Assembly (NCBI RefSeq): GCF_033118175.1 | Contig: NC_083701.1 | Span: 11,861,501-11,925,500 of the forward strand | DNA: 64,000 nt | Origin: Dama dama | Lineage: Eukaryota > Chordata > Mammalia > Artiodactyla > Cervidae | Direction: 5' to 3' | Shown here: piece after piece, positions 22,835 to 34,343 of the stretch | Layout: the number at the start of each line of letters is the position of its first letter | Position numbering within the stretch: position 1 is the first letter of the stretch | Notes under the pieces: generated by a model | The model's database searches: none | Told to the model about the DNA's origin: nothing | Seen by the model: only the letters and a program-made list of their open reading frames with translations | Program-made: the position numbers and the translations under genes

Positions 22835-24201
22835 ATTTTTGATGTAGCCTTTGTTATTGCTCTGTTAACCACAGAGTTAACTGGTGAATGTTGCAGGGCT
22901 TAAGTTTCCAAGAAACCTAGATGCATTGGAACCAGTCAGCCAACATTTTAGTTCTATTGAGGGTAGTTTTTCTCTCAAGGTATACAATTCTCATATCATA
23001 GAAGACTCAAGTGTGCTGAGGAGTCCAGAATCTCCTCACAAAAAAGTAGAAATGAAATAAAATGAAAAAGTTGGAGTGCAGAGAAAATAAAAATAAGTGA
23101 GAGAGCTACCAAAAATAAGGCAGATTCTGGTGTTCAAGGGATTGGTCAATTTGATATAAACTGAAAAGATTCTGCCCAGTTGCCCACCATGTTCACAGCT
23201 GATACTTAGCTTATTGATACAGAGAAGATAAAACAAAATTAGGCTGGGAGGAAACAACTATAATGACTTTGATAGAAGGAAAAATGGTGCTGTTGATCAT
23301 AGGGCCAGATTCTGATGGGTCACCAGGTTGGCTAACTGATATTTTGTTCAGTTTAGTCAATCCCTCCAACTTCAGCTAACTCCATGAATTCATCCATTCC
23401 ATATTAAATTTCAGGAAGGGAATCCATTTTGGGAGTTAATTCTTTGCAAGCAACATATCATAAGTAAAAAGAAAAATAAATATATTTAAATTCCTTGATG
23501 GAATTTAGATGTGGATTAAATTTACATTGGCCCAGAAAAATCTCGGTAATAGGTCATCTACAGACATTATATTAGCATGGAAGGCAACATTTTTCATGAA
23601 TCTTTCTAAGTATCCTAGTGTCTTCCTTTTTCATGTATATTTTCTCTTGTATGTATACTTTTCTAATATACATATAGATATGTGTGTATTCCTTTATTAT
23701 GTTTCTATCCATTTGGTCCTCAACATCTTGGCTCATTGATTAAGGTTGGTTCAATAGAAACAATAGCTTCTGCTATTTGTTGTGAAATCAAATGCCTGGC
23801 ACTTGGTACTAACCCAAGAACTTCATGTATATTTTTTCTAATCCTCATGGAGACCCTTCTAAGGTATTTATTATATTCATTTTACGGATGAGCTCAGAAA
23901 GGCAGAACGACTATCTCAAGGTGGTAAGTGGCAGTTGTGGATAAGAACCTAAATTTCTCTTATTCTGAAAGCTGAGATTTGACCCTATATCCTCATTATT
24001 CAACATCATATTGACAAAACCATAGAGTGATGAATGATGGTTAGTCACGCGGTGGTCTCCTCCCCACCCATATCCCTGCCTTAGTTTCAGCTTCACTCTC
24101 TCTTGCCAGGAAAAGTGTGATGATTTCCCCATCACCTGGTGCTTTGTTCTGTATTCCCCTGCTTCTGAGATGGGATTAAAGCCCAGGTAACCTTATTCTA
24201 G
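22835..24201. other. Mostly unassigned; antisense MIR-like at 23835-23965
   Basis: About 23835-23965 (aatcctcatggagacccttc; cattttacggatgagctcag; gtggtaagtggcagttgtgg) is an antisense MIR-type fragment. The rest has no supported gene or repeat. Confidence 0.45.
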
Positions 24202-24478
24202 GAGAAGGCAATGGCAACCCACTCCAGTACTCTTGCCTGGAAAATCCCATGGGCAGAGGAGCCTGGTGGGCTGCAGTCCATGGGGTCGCGAAGAGTTGGA
24301 TACGACTGAGCGACTTCCCTTTCACTTTTCACTTTCATGCACTGGAGAAGGAAATGGCAACCCACTCCAGTGTTCTTGCCTGGAGAATCCCAGGGATGGC
24401 AGAACCTGGTGGGCTGCCGTCTATGGGGTCACACAGAGTCGGACACGACTGAAGCGACTTAGCAGCAGCAGCAGCAAG
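24202..24478 (+). mobile_element. Full-length BOV-A2 SINE
   Basis: Two BovA units starting ggagaaggcaatggcaaccc, ending in agcagcagcagcagca. The flanks cttattctag and cttactctgg could be a TSD with two mismatches. Confidence 0.95.
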
Positions 24479-24488
24479 CTTACTCTGG

Positions 24489-25312
24489 TGCTCACATCTT
24501 AATCACTGTTTTCCTGTCCCCAGTTCATAAAAAGACCATCCTTTATTCAAGGTCACACCTGCAGCTGGCTCAAAATAGATCCTCCACTGATTACCTCACT
24601 CCTCTTACTTATTGAGGCTTTCCTCTATGGCTTTCCCCAGCCCATTCAATTTGCTGGATTTGGGAACACATCCCCAGAACCGGCCCTTCATTTTCTCCTG
24701 GCAAACCAGCATAGTTTGAAATTCTTTGATCTTCTAACCTAGGACCTGTTTCCTCTACCTTTAATAACTTGTCCTTGTCTTCCTCATCACTTGAATGCAG
24801 TCACTGAAAGTGGTACTGTTTAGCTTCTGGAGAGATGCTTGCTGCAGCAACAAGTGTCCTTATACTACCTGGTTCCTGCTACATCTCGGCATTATGCAGT
24901 CTTCTATTTGTAAGGTACTGATTTGCAGTGCTTCCTAGCAGCCTCCAGGCACAGATTAAATGCAATTACACAACTTATTACTGTATAATCATTATTTACC
25001 TGGGGCTTTCCAAACAATAAACCCTAAATCGCATTCCCCAAAGGTCAAAAACAATTTTTCTTATCCTTGCAAAGTGTTTAATGACTCTGTATAGATGAAA
25101 TATGTACACATGTGGAGTGAGTAAATATGGAAAATAAGTGGTAATATTGAAATGTGAGTTAGATTAAATTCTTGATTTTTTAAAAAATTCCTTTTGGTCC
25201 CTGGATTTATACAAAGTCTGCTATAGGGAAATATCACCTTGGACAGCAATAGTTGTATTCGCTTTATTATCAAGTTTAGATCATCTCGTTTAATATGTCC
25301 TTGTATGAGTTG
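24489..25312. other. Unassigned; candidate conserved block at 24890-25050
   Basis: No gene is seen. At 24890-25050 an unbroken repeat-free stretch carries gcaattacacaacttattac and ATTA words. It is a weak candidate noncoding element on composition alone. Confidence 0.3.
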
Positions 25313-25446
25313 TTTTTTTTTTTTTTTTTTTTGGCATGCCATGTGATTTTCAGGATCTTAGTTCCCTGACCAGGGATCAAACCTGGGACCCGGACCCCCT
25401 GCAGTGCAAGCACTGAGTCCTAACCATTGGCCCACCAGGGAATTCC
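25313..25446 (-). mobile_element. CHR SINE, 5' half, antisense
   Basis: A 20-T tail is joined to the head and its flank (ccctgaccagggatcaaacc; taaccattggcccaccaggg). The body is mostly missing. Confidence 0.9.
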
Positions 25447-25454
25447 GAACATGC

Positions 25455-25797
25455 TCATGTGTTTTAGTCAGGTCGAGCTGCTGTAACAAAATGCCAGACC
25501 AGATGGCTTAAACAGCAATTATTTCTCACAGTTCTGGAGGTTGGAAAGCACAGGATATGGCTCTGAGTGATGGATACTCTTCCTGGTTGCTGATGGCCAC
25601 CTTCTTGCTGTATCCTCACGTGGTATTGGAGAGCTCTGCTCTCTCCTTTTCTTATGAGAACACTAATTCCATTATATTTCAGCCTCATGCTCTCCCAAAG
25701 GTCCTACCTGCAAATATCGTGTTGGGTTGTAAATACCATCATAATAGGGCTTCAACATATGCATTTGCGGAGAACACAAGCATTTAGTGCCTAACAC
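25455..25797 (-). mobile_element. MaLR LTR (MST/MLT1 type), antisense
   Basis: The plus strand has gctgctgtaacaaaatgcca, ctcacagttctggaggttgg, tgctgtatcctcacgtggta and ggcttcaacatatgcatttg, the reverse of the MST/MLT1 pattern. Confidence 0.8.
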
Positions 25798-26288
25798 ATG
25801 GAATGGATGGGGAGAGAGGCTCAAGTAGCTGAAATGGCAGGAAGGAAGGAAGCATCAATTAGAGACGGAACCCACACACCCAGCTGCCTCACTCCTAGTA
25901 GAGAAGCTCTGTTTCTCCTAACACTGGCAGAGGGACTGAGGAGAAGAATTTCAAAGAGAGATGCTGTCCTGAAAAGGATGAAGTCAGAATAAAAAGGACT
26001 TATGCTTGGGTTTCCTCAGACCTTCAATTGGAGGACACCTTAGGGCTAGAATGGCAGATATAGTACAGGCGTGTCTATCATTCTCCTCTGACATGCTGCT
26101 GCTAAAACACCCTGAGTTTTCCATCTCCAAGTATCCTCAGAGTCCTTTCCAACCCATTTCTCTGGTTCTTGTTACACACCAATCAGTAAATCAGGTTTTG
26201 AGGAACAAAGCATTATTTCTGAATCAACCCCTATGCATAGTTCTTTATAAACCCTTGTTCCCAATCCTTCCCTCTTGGTTCCCTCGAG
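25798..26288. other. Unassigned sequence
   Basis: No gene or confident repeat. Purine-rich at 25820-25990. Confidence 0.4.
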
Positions 26289-26482
26289 TAGTGATCCCCA
26301 ACATTTTTGGCACCAGGGACCAGTTTCATGAAAGTCAATTTTTCTATGGACTGGTATGGGGGATGTTTTCAGTGCATTTCATTTCAAGTGCATTACATTT
26401 ATTGTGAACTTCGTTTGTATTATTATTATGTCAGCTCCACCTCAGACCAAGAGGCATTAGATCCCAGAGGTTGGGGACCCAT
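26289..26482. mobile_element. hAT-like MITE, internally deleted
   Basis: Terminal inverted repeats tagtgatccccaac (26289-26302) and ggttggggaccc (26469-26480) enclose about 165 bp. The inner block ggcaccagggaccagtttca is a familiar mammalian DNA-transposon start. The family is not named with certainty. Confidence 0.7.
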
Positions 26483-26722
26483 GCCTTGGGGTGCTGCTGT
26501 GACCTCTCACAGCTCCCTCTGGATGGCCACAGCTGGCCTCAAGCCCGCCATCTCCCAACTGCCTGACTTTCTGATCATCATACTCTCACTTCCAGTTCAG
26601 AGGACATAAAATGTTCCTTCCCTTTGGGTAGTCCCTGCCTTCTTTACACATTTACATGCTCTGACAGCAAACTGCCAGGTGATGGAAGGATTCTTTGCCT
26701 CTCTCTCAACTTCAATTCTCTA
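26483..26722. other. Unassigned sequence
   Basis: Nothing recognised. Confidence 0.35.
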
Positions 26723-26732
26723 GTGGAATATT

Positions 26733-27492
26733 GTTGTTCAGTCGCTAAGTCATGTCTGATTCTTTGTAACCCCATGGACCGCAGCACGCCAGGCTTCCCT
26801 GTCCTTCACCATCTCCTGGACTTTGCTCAAACTCATGTGCGTTGTGGAGAAGGCAATGGCACCCTACTCCAGTACTCTTACCTGGAAAATCCCATAGACG
26901 GAGGAGCCTGGTGGGCTGCAGTCCATGGGGTTGTGAAGAGTCGGACACAACTGAGCGACTTCACTTTCACTTTTCACTTTCATGCATTGGAGAAGGAAAT
27001 GGCACCCCACTCCAGTGTTCTTGCCTGGAGAATCCCAGGGACAGGGGAGCCTGGTGGGCTGCCGTCTATGGGGTTGCACAGAGTCTGTCACGACTGAAGC
27101 GACTTAGCAGCAGCAGCAGCAGCATGTCGTTTGAGTCAGTGATGCCATCCAACCATCTCGCCCTCTGTCGTTCCCATCTCCTCCCGCCTTTAATCTTTCC
27201 CAGTGTCAGGGTCTCTTCCTGAGTAGGCTCTTCACATCAGGTGGCCCAAGTGTTGGAGCTTCAGCTTCAGCATCAGTCCTTCCAATGAATATTCATGGTT
27301 GATTTCCTTTAGGATGGACTGGTTTGATTTCTCTGCAGTCCAAGGGACTCTCAGGAGTCTTCTCCAGCACCACAGTTCAAAAGCATCAGTTCTTCAGTGC
27401 TCAGCCTTCCTTGTGGTCCAGCTCGCACATCCATACATGACTATTGGAAAAATTATAGCTTTGACTGTTCAGACCTTTGTCGGCAAAGTAAT
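26733..27492 (-). mobile_element. BovB 3' half, antisense, holding a BOV-A2
   Basis: The two BovB parts (26733-26844 and about 27123-27492) are contiguous in the element once the SINE is set aside. A perfect 10-bp TSD gtggaatatt flanks it at 26723-26732 and 27493-27502. Confidence 0.95.
26845..27122 (+). mobile_element. BOV-A2 SINE nested in BovB
   Basis: Two BovA units plus an (AGC)n tail. Flanking catgtgcgttg (26834-26844) and catgtcgtttg (27123-27133) are diverged copies of one BovB site, so they fit a TSD. Confidence 0.95.
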
Positions 27493-27502
27493 GTGGAATA
27501 TT

Positions 27503-27850
27503 AGTGAACAATAAGAGGAGTGCAATGACATAGCTGAATCCCCCAAACACTAAACTGAGTGAAAGGATACCAAAAGAAGAATATATACTGTTTGATTCCA
27601 CGTCTACAAGGTCCTGAGAAACGCAGAGCAGTCTGCGGCAAGGAGGAGCCAGATCACTGTTTGCCTGGTGGTCATGGAGGGGAACAGGGGTTACATATGG
27701 GGCTTGGGGTGGGAGAAGGGGGATTGTAAAAGGGGAACAAGGAAACTTTTGGAGATGATGGCCATGACCTGTGTTGACCGCAGTGACCCTTTCATAGGTG
27801 TATACGTTTGTCAAAATTTAACGAACTGACCATTCTAGGTTTTGCTTTTA
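27503..27850 (+). mobile_element. Old L1 3' part
   Basis: Has the L1 order tggaatattagtgaacaata, atactgtttgattccacgtc, gaacaggggttacatatggg, ggtgtatacgtttgtcaaaa. The BovB inserted at the first of these blocks. Confidence 0.75.
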
Positions 27851-28292
27851 AACATTTTAAAGCATGACAGAGCAACATTTTGTCTAGGGCTATTTTCCCC
27901 TGTTACTGAGGCAAAACTATTCCAAATATTTTACCCAATATTCCATGAAATATGAGATTTTCCTCCTCTGACTGTTGGGAAAAAGAATTGTTCTGGGCCC
28001 TCGTGAGCTTCGGGGAATTATCCCTGTGCCCCTCCTCCTCCCAACCCTGCTGGCCTCAGGGCTTCTCCTCACACTGTGTGCAGTTTCATAGTGAATTGAA
28101 AAATATTGGCAGTTAAATGGAAATAAATCAAGAGGACCAGATACAAAATATTTTTGACCTTAGCTTTAAAAAAAAAGCAATGCCCTTGCAATAAAGAATT
28201 ACCAGAATCTCATAGTAAATATTCATCTGTTGAAAATACTTTTGACTTAAAGATTTTCATTGCAAAGAGGGGTTTCTCTCATTTATTATAAT
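27851..28292. other. Unassigned sequence
   Basis: No gene or confident repeat. Confidence 0.4.
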
Positions 28293-28301
28293 GTTTGGAA
28301 G

Positions 28302-28596
28302 GTGAAAGTGAAAGTTGCTTGGTCGTGTCTGACCTCACCAACAATACAGTCCGTGGAATTCTCCAGGCCAGAATACTGGAGTGGGTAGCCTTTCTCTTCT
28401 CCAGGGGATCTTCTTAACCCAGGGATCAAACCCAGGTCTCCCACATCGCAGGTGGATTCTTTACCAGCTGAGCCACGAGGGAAGCCCAAGAATACTGGAG
28501 TGGGTAGCCTATCCCTTCTCCAGCGGATCTTCCCAACCCAGGAATCAAACTGGGGTCTCCTGCATTCCAGGGGGATTCTTTACCAACTGAGCTAAA
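28302..28596 (-). mobile_element. Dimeric Bov-tA SINE, antisense, with TSD
   Basis: In sense: a tRNA head, about 37 nt of BovA, a second tRNA head, then a BovA unit. The internal junction is at 28486/28487. The 9-bp TSD gtttggaag is at 28293-28301 and 28597-28605. Confidence 0.92.
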
Positions 28597-28654
28597 GTTT
28601 GGAAGTCTAGCATGAAGGTCTCTTAGCATTCTTCAGTAACATTCTTCCCAGTTA

Positions 28655-28990
28655 ACTCTTTAAAAAAATTAATTTCTGTTGGAGTATAGTTGCTTTGCAG
28701 TGTGGTTTTAGTTCCTACAGCAAAGTGAATCAGCTGTATGTAGACACATAATCCCTGGTTTTTAGATTTCCTTTCCATTCACGTCACCACATTACATTAA
28801 GCAGAGTTCCCAGGCTACACAGTATATGCTCATTAGTTTTCTAATTTATACATATTATCGATAGTGTATATGGAGGTCACTGTCCTTCATTGCCTTATGT
28901 TCACTGTCTTGAAAAATATTGTCTCATATGTATGTCAGTTTCTTAGGTGTTTCAGGTAGATGGGTGTATCTGGTCCCTGTTATTCCATCT
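28655..28990 (-). mobile_element. L1 3' end, antisense
   Basis: ttctgttggagtatagttgc is the antisense 3' terminus of an artiodactyl L1. It runs through cctacagcaaagtgaatcag and cccaggctacacagtatatg. The part after about 28860 is assigned with less certainty. Confidence 0.75.
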
Positions 28991-30180
28991 TGATTAGAAA
29001 CATACATCTCTTTTCCCTTTGGATTGATGAAATGGCTTGGATCCTTTAAAGAGGCATTCCTTTTGAATTCTGCTCCCACAAATTGCCTTTACATGGCAGT
29101 CTCTGGGATACTTTCTCACTGGGCTGAGAGCATTACTTTCTCCTTTCCTGTTCTCATTGGTTGGAGAAGAAAGTTTGGGTATAGCACTAAAAGTCTTGCT
29201 TCTCTGGTAACTGATGGCATAAGGCAGTGTTCTCAAGCTGAAAGCCTGTAGAATAAATCTTACCCAAAGATGTATGTGTGTGCATGTGCATGTCTGTGTG
29301 TGTCTATTTTTCCCTACACAGTGCTTTACAAAACTAGTTTTTTTTTTTTTTTTTAAATTCGTTTTTAACATTAAAGCACTAGAGTTTTCTGTAGATGTCT
29401 GGATTTCTGGCTTCTCTTAAAAAGTCAGAAGACCTGATATCTTTGGCTCTTGTTTCTACATAGTAATATAACTCTGCTAAAATTCATTAGCCTTTGTCCA
29501 TTTTTGAAGGGCTGCACACTCTCCGCCTTGACACAGGCCTCCTCCTTCATTTCTGTTACTTGGCTGGTCCTAAGAGGCATGAGGATCTCTGGTCCCTGCT
29601 GTGGAGACCAAAGACATCAACTCTGGAGTTCAAGGGCAGCTGGACCAAGTCCGTCTTCTGGCACTTTGCTGACTCGACTGTGATGCTTTCCCTGCCTGGA
29701 TCTCCAAACTCCACAGAAACACTTCTTGATTCTTCTACACCCCTTATACTACCCTCTACAGATCTTACAGATTCTGGCTTTGCTGCCCTACGGATTTTGC
29801 CCCATGTCTTGTCTGTACTTTGGCTACTGACCCAAGGACCAGCCACCTTTTCTTTTGCATGTTTCACATCCAAACTTCCTTTATAAAAGCTGTCTGATGG
29901 ATTCAGTAAGTCATTAGTATCCCTTTCTGGCAAGAGCTTTGTATCAAGAGAACCTGGAATCCAGAAGTCACTATAGATGACCATTCATGGGTTAAGTGCC
30001 TATTTTGAGGTCAATCAGCTTTGTTCACAGTATCGAGGGTCATCTGATCAGCTTTCTTGAGAAAAGACTGGTTTGTCAGGTATTTAGAGTCAGGTAGCTT
30101 TCTCTATGCTACTGCAGCTAGACACCTCAAATGCTACCTACGACACAGCAAATGTTCACCTGATAACTTTACAATAGCGA
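28991..30180. other. Unassigned; overlapping open frames at 29494-29984
   Basis: I recognise no repeat here except a T tract at 29338-29354. A 130-codon plus frame (29494-29886) and a 142-codon minus frame (29984-29556) overlap. Neither shows a domain, signal peptide or a recognisable family. I treat both as chance frames. Confidence 0.35.
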
Positions 30181-30605
30181 TAACAAAAGTGGTGATAATT
30201 GCAATAGAAATAGGTGCCCTTTGGCAAGCATTTACTGTTTTTCAGGTATCACAGGGGCTCAGACAGTAAAGAATCTGCCTGCAATTCAGGAGACTCAGTT
30301 TTGTTTCCTGGATTGGGAAGATCTCCTGGAGAAGAAAATGGCTACCCACTCCAGTATTCTTGCCTGGAGAATTCCATGGTCAGAGAAGCCTGGCGGGCTA
30401 CCCAGTTCATGGGATCACAAAGAGTAGGACATGACTAAATGACTAGCACTCACTCACTCTACACAAATTAGCTTGTTTTATCCCAATAATAACTCTAATC
30501 ACTATGGATTTTTTTCCCATTATAAATGATGCTCTCAGAGAAGTTAAGGGGCTTTCCCAAGCTCTTGTTAGAGTCAGGAATGAAATCAGCACTAGACAGA
30601 TCAGT
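30181..30605 (-). repeat. MIR SINE, antisense, split by a Bov-tA
   Basis: The left part (30181-30249) and right part (30447-30605: ttatcccaataataactcta; gagaagttaaggggctttcc) fit one antisense MIR around the SINE at 30250-30446. Confidence 0.6.
30250..30446 (+). mobile_element. Bov-tA SINE
   Basis: tRNA head (ggctcagacagtaaagaatc) and BovA unit (ctacccactccagtattctt; gagtaggacatgactaaatg). Confidence 0.93.
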
Positions 30606-31077
30606 TTCCAAAAGTTTTTGCAATGAAGCACAGACAGAACACCAAGGCCATCAACAGGGGTGTGTGTTACTGGGAACAAAACTGGGGGGGTAGGACTTAA
30701 CTTCCTCATGTTGTGGAGGCCTCTTGGGGTAACTGGGAAGGGCTTGGAACCAAAAGTAGAAGGGACAGAAAGAGTATTCAGTAGAATCAAAGTGGCTCCC
30801 AAGAAAGTTTCACGTCATGGAAAAAAACAGCTTCTGGTACCAGCAGATGAGGGTACCAGGGTACCTGTCATTTACATTCTGCACGACCTTATAAGAGTTC
30901 TTTAACCTTCATTAGCCTCAGCATCAGCATCCTTTGCTTCAAACAGAGAGAACACCGTCATGTTGCAGTGTTACAAGGTCCACTTAAGGTGGTATGTGTG
31001 AAAGTTTATCAGGGAGCGTCTTCGGTAACAATAAAGCACTAGTTTCCTTTGAAGGGCTATTTGGAGGGTTGTGTTAA
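30606..31077. other. Unassigned sequence
   Basis: No gene or confident repeat. Confidence 0.4.
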
Positions 31078-31275
31078 TGTCAGTCTCTCATTTGTGTCCA
31101 ATTATTTGCAACCCAATGGGTTGAAGCCTGCCAGGCTCCTCTGTCCATAGGATTCTCCAGGCAAGAATACTGGAGTGAGTAACCATTTCCTTCTTCAGGG
31201 GATCTTCCTGACCCAGGGATCAAAACTGAGTCTCCTGCATTGCAGGCAAATTCTTTATCGTTTGAGCCATTGAAA
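31078..31275 (-). mobile_element. Bov-tA SINE, antisense
   Basis: The BovA unit starts gtcagtctctcatttgtgtc and the inverted head ends ttctttatcgtttgagccat. Confidence 0.92.
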
Positions 31276-31309
31276 GAGGGTAAGACATGTCTGTTTCCTG
31301 GGACATAGT

Positions 31310-31515
31310 GAAAGTGAAATTTGCTCAGTTGTGTCTGACTCTTTGCGACCCCGTGGGCTATAGGCCATGGAATTCTCCAGGCCAGGATACTGGAGTGGGT
31401 AGCCTTTTCCCTTCTCCAGGGGATCTTCCCAACTCAGGGATCGAGCCTAGGTCTCATGCATTGCAGGCAGATTCTTTACCCGCTGAGCCACCAGGGAAGC
31501 CCAAGAATACAGGAG
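31310..31515 (-). mobile_element. Bov-tA SINE, 5'-truncated dimer, with TSD
   Basis: A full BovA unit and tRNA head are followed past 31502 by the first bases of a second BovA unit (aagaatacaggag). It is therefore a dimer cut short. The perfect 11-bp TSD tgggacatagt is at 31299-31309 and 31516-31526. Confidence 0.94.
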
Positions 31516-31526
31516 TGGGACATAGT

Positions 31527-31990
31527 AGAAACTCAGTAAATGATAACTATTAGAGTTCCACAATCCTGTATCTGCAATTCCTTAACCTGAAAGTCTCTGA
31601 AATGGAAAATTTGGTGCCAAAATGAGTATGGAGACAAACCCTGACCTGAACTGGAAGGAGGCTACTTGTCTTACTGAACCAGTTAGAGTTGATATCAGGG
31701 CCCTGTGAAATACACAAAATAGGACATATCATGTCTGTGAGTCTGAACATTTCTGAATTCTGAAACTCCACTGGCCGAGAGGATTTTGGATAAGGATCTG
31801 TGTACTGGTATTGTTGTCATTATTATCTCTTATCTTTTTCCCGTGTTTTGTCCTTGCAGGAATCATAGCCTGTATTGTTTAGCTTTTTTTCCCCCTCCAA
31901 CCTTTAGCACAAGTGCCTGGGTCATGGTTGGTAATTTATAAATGTGTATTGATTAAACGAATGAAAGAAGGATAAGGTTCTTGGTGATGA
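31527..31990. other. Unassigned sequence
   Basis: No gene or confident repeat. Confidence 0.4.
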
Positions 31991-32750
31991 AGAAAATAAA
32001 AATGGAGTCCCAAAAACTGATAGAGGAAGGAGACACATTATTTTTCTCCCGTCTTTTCTTTGGTCTTTTAATGGATTCTGAGCCTTTTGAAGGGCCCACA
32101 TCATTAGCCAGTGGAGGGGGGAGGAAGGGCTGGAAGCAGCCCCAGAATCCTGAAAAGGCCGCTGGAGGAGCCGAGCTGGCAGCAGCTCCGTGCTTCGCGA
32201 TTCTATCAGGGAGCACAAATGCCTTTTTTGGAGGGTTGGCTCAGACACGGCTAATGTTACAAGCCCTGCAAACATAATGCAAGGAAAAGCTGGGAAAATC
32301 CCACAAAGTGAAATTGTATCTGCTTGTGGTCAAGTCGGGACTCCAAATTTGGACAGTGGAATTCGGTGGGAAAAATGGGAAAGGCATCAGGAGTTACATA
32401 GTGAACCCAAGATTTATCACTACGGCAGGCAGCTATTTCCAGAGAAGCCAGCAAGGCAAGCTGTGGTCATATTTCTGTGAAGGAGCCGGGAGGGGGAGGG
32501 ACCCGCAGCTCACTGCCGATGTGATCAACCTGTTAAACTCTTTGAACAAATGGAAAAATCAAAGTTGTTCCACGATGCTTTTCAGATTGCTGCACACCAG
32601 GATATATATGAACATTTCAAAAGCATGAAACCAATTGATTAGAACATAAAAAACCAGAGGCAGTCAAAGCAGTTGGACTAGATGCCAAAATCACATGTTG
32701 CCAAGCTTCTGTTTAAAGCTATTTAAATGTATCCCAAGGAGAGAGTCGGA
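31991..32750. other. Repeat-free block, candidate conserved noncoding DNA
   Basis: About 760 bp without any recognisable repeat, in a window where repeats are dense. It has moderate GC and a few retained CpGs (for example gtgcttcgcgattctatcag at 32191). Several short frames overlap on both strands but none looks like an exon. I infer it may be a constrained noncoding element. Alignment to other mammals would settle it. Confidence 0.3.
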
Positions 32751-32839
32751 GGCCAGAAGTGGCCCACTCAGGCCAGGGCTGTCTCTTAATTCACCTCCTG
32801 GGGCATCTTAGGTAGCGAGGCCATCGGAAACCTGAAATA

Positions 32840-32940
32840 TAGACCAACTCAGTCCTCTCCAGCTTGTGATGTTAAGTAGCCTCTCTGAGTCTCAGTTTTT
32901 CATCTGTAGAATGGATTTAATCTGTAGAATAGACACTCAC
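32840..32940 (+). repeat. MIR SINE fragment
   Basis: The core-like block ttaagtagcctctctgagtc is followed by tcagtttttcatctgtagaa. Confidence 0.65.
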
Positions 32941-32954
32941 CTCAGTTCTTTAGG

Positions 32955-33157
32955 TTTCCCTGGTGGTCCGGATGGTTAAGAATCTGCCTGCAATGTAGGA
33001 GGCCCAGGCTTGATCCCTGGGTGGGGAAGGTCCCCTGGAGAAGGAAATGGCAACCCACTCCAATATTCTTGCCCAAATCCCATGGACAGAGGGGCCTGGT
33101 GGGCTATAGTCCATGGGGTTGCAAAGAGTCAGACAGGACTGATTTCACTTTCAGCTC
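32955..33157 (+). mobile_element. Bov-tA SINE
   Basis: tRNA head (tttccctggtggtccggatg) and BovA unit with a small deletion after ttcttgccc. It ends agtcagacaggactga. Confidence 0.93.
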
Positions 33158-33448
33158 CTTACAGGCGAGTATGATTGTGCATAAGAAAGACTGCTACCAA
33201 AGGCTGTTCAGAAGTTGTGGCCAAGAGGAATCTGGGGAAGCCAGTATCAAAATGATCTATCCTTTGTATGAGATATGTCCTCATTGTCCAGACATTATTT
33301 AGCCAAAGGTTGACAGCTCACATGCTAGCTGAACACAGTTCACAACAAATAAGAATAAGGGTATATCACATACAATTCTGGAGTTCTGGGTTCCACTGGA
33401 AGATTGGAACATCATCATTGTGATGCCAAAACTCAGCTTCTTTGTACA
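33158..33448. other. Unassigned sequence
   Basis: Nothing recognised. Confidence 0.35.
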
Positions 33449-34030
33449 CTGGTGCCACATCGAATCTTGGAGACAGAGTTTTGAGTAAAGTAGAGAAGGA
33501 GAGTTTTATTGTTTTGCCAGGCAAAGGGGCTCCAATGGACTACTGCAACTCGTGGCCCCCTTTTGGGAAGATAGTGACAAATTTTATAGCAGTTGTTCCA
33601 AGAGAGCATGGTCAGCTCATGGACATTCTTCTGATGGGTTGGTGGTGAGGTAAGTAGGAGTCAACATCGTCAACATTCAGGTACAACTGGTCTGGGGTCT
33701 ACATGCTTGTGGGCATCCTACCACTGTTAGTCATTAACTTCTCCCACCTGGAGGGGGTTACAGTATCTGCAAAATAGCTTAAAGATATCATGAGTGCATC
33801 CTTTGATGGGGAAACAGGATCTTGCCCCAGCGCTGCTCTTGACTGTTTCTTTCTCCCTGGTCTCGCATCCTCTCCCTTCCCTAATGAACAACTGCTTGAA
33901 TCTACCCGTTGGAATTCAGGGAAGGGCATGGAGGCTGGATGAAGGCTGTTTCCTAGAATCAGAGAAATGGGGGACCCAGAAAAGCCTTGTGCCCAGGAGC
34001 CCTACAGGGTCCTGCATGGTATAAATTCCA
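33449..34030 (-). mobile_element. Possible solo ERV LTR, antisense
   Basis: The reverse of gagagttttattg (33509-33521) gives an AATAAAACTCTC polyadenylation region typical of retroviral LTRs, about 60 bp from the proposed 3' edge. The block opens with tggtgccac, as expected for an LTR end read backwards. No pol or gag is attached and I found no TSD. The assignment rests on layout and is tentative. Confidence 0.4.
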
Positions 34031-34329
34031 ACATGACAACACACAAACTCAGTGTCCAGAAGGAAATGGGGGTTGGGGAATGGAGCAAGGATTTTGGAAA
34101 ACCCTAGAGTGAGTGGCAGTGCCTCAGAAATATCCTGAACCTACTGTTTTCATTTTCACTCACTCAGATCCTCTGTTTAGCCCATGAGCACATTTGAGAC
34201 TTTGACCCTCACTTTAAGGTATTTGAAGGCTTCAGTTAAAATGCTAATGATTTTTGAGGGAGTTAAAATATTAAGCAATGATGAAGCCCAAGCATCCTAA
34301 TTGAAGTCAATTGAGTAAACACATCTGGT
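34031..34329. other. Unassigned sequence
   Basis: Nothing recognised. Confidence 0.35.
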
Positions 34330-34343
34330 AATTTATCTAGGCT

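Noticed and set aside
26624..27222. Open frames of 126-157 codons
   Set aside because: They run across a BOV-A2 SINE and BovB; peptides such as RSLVGCSPWG are SINE-derived and recur at other SINE copies.
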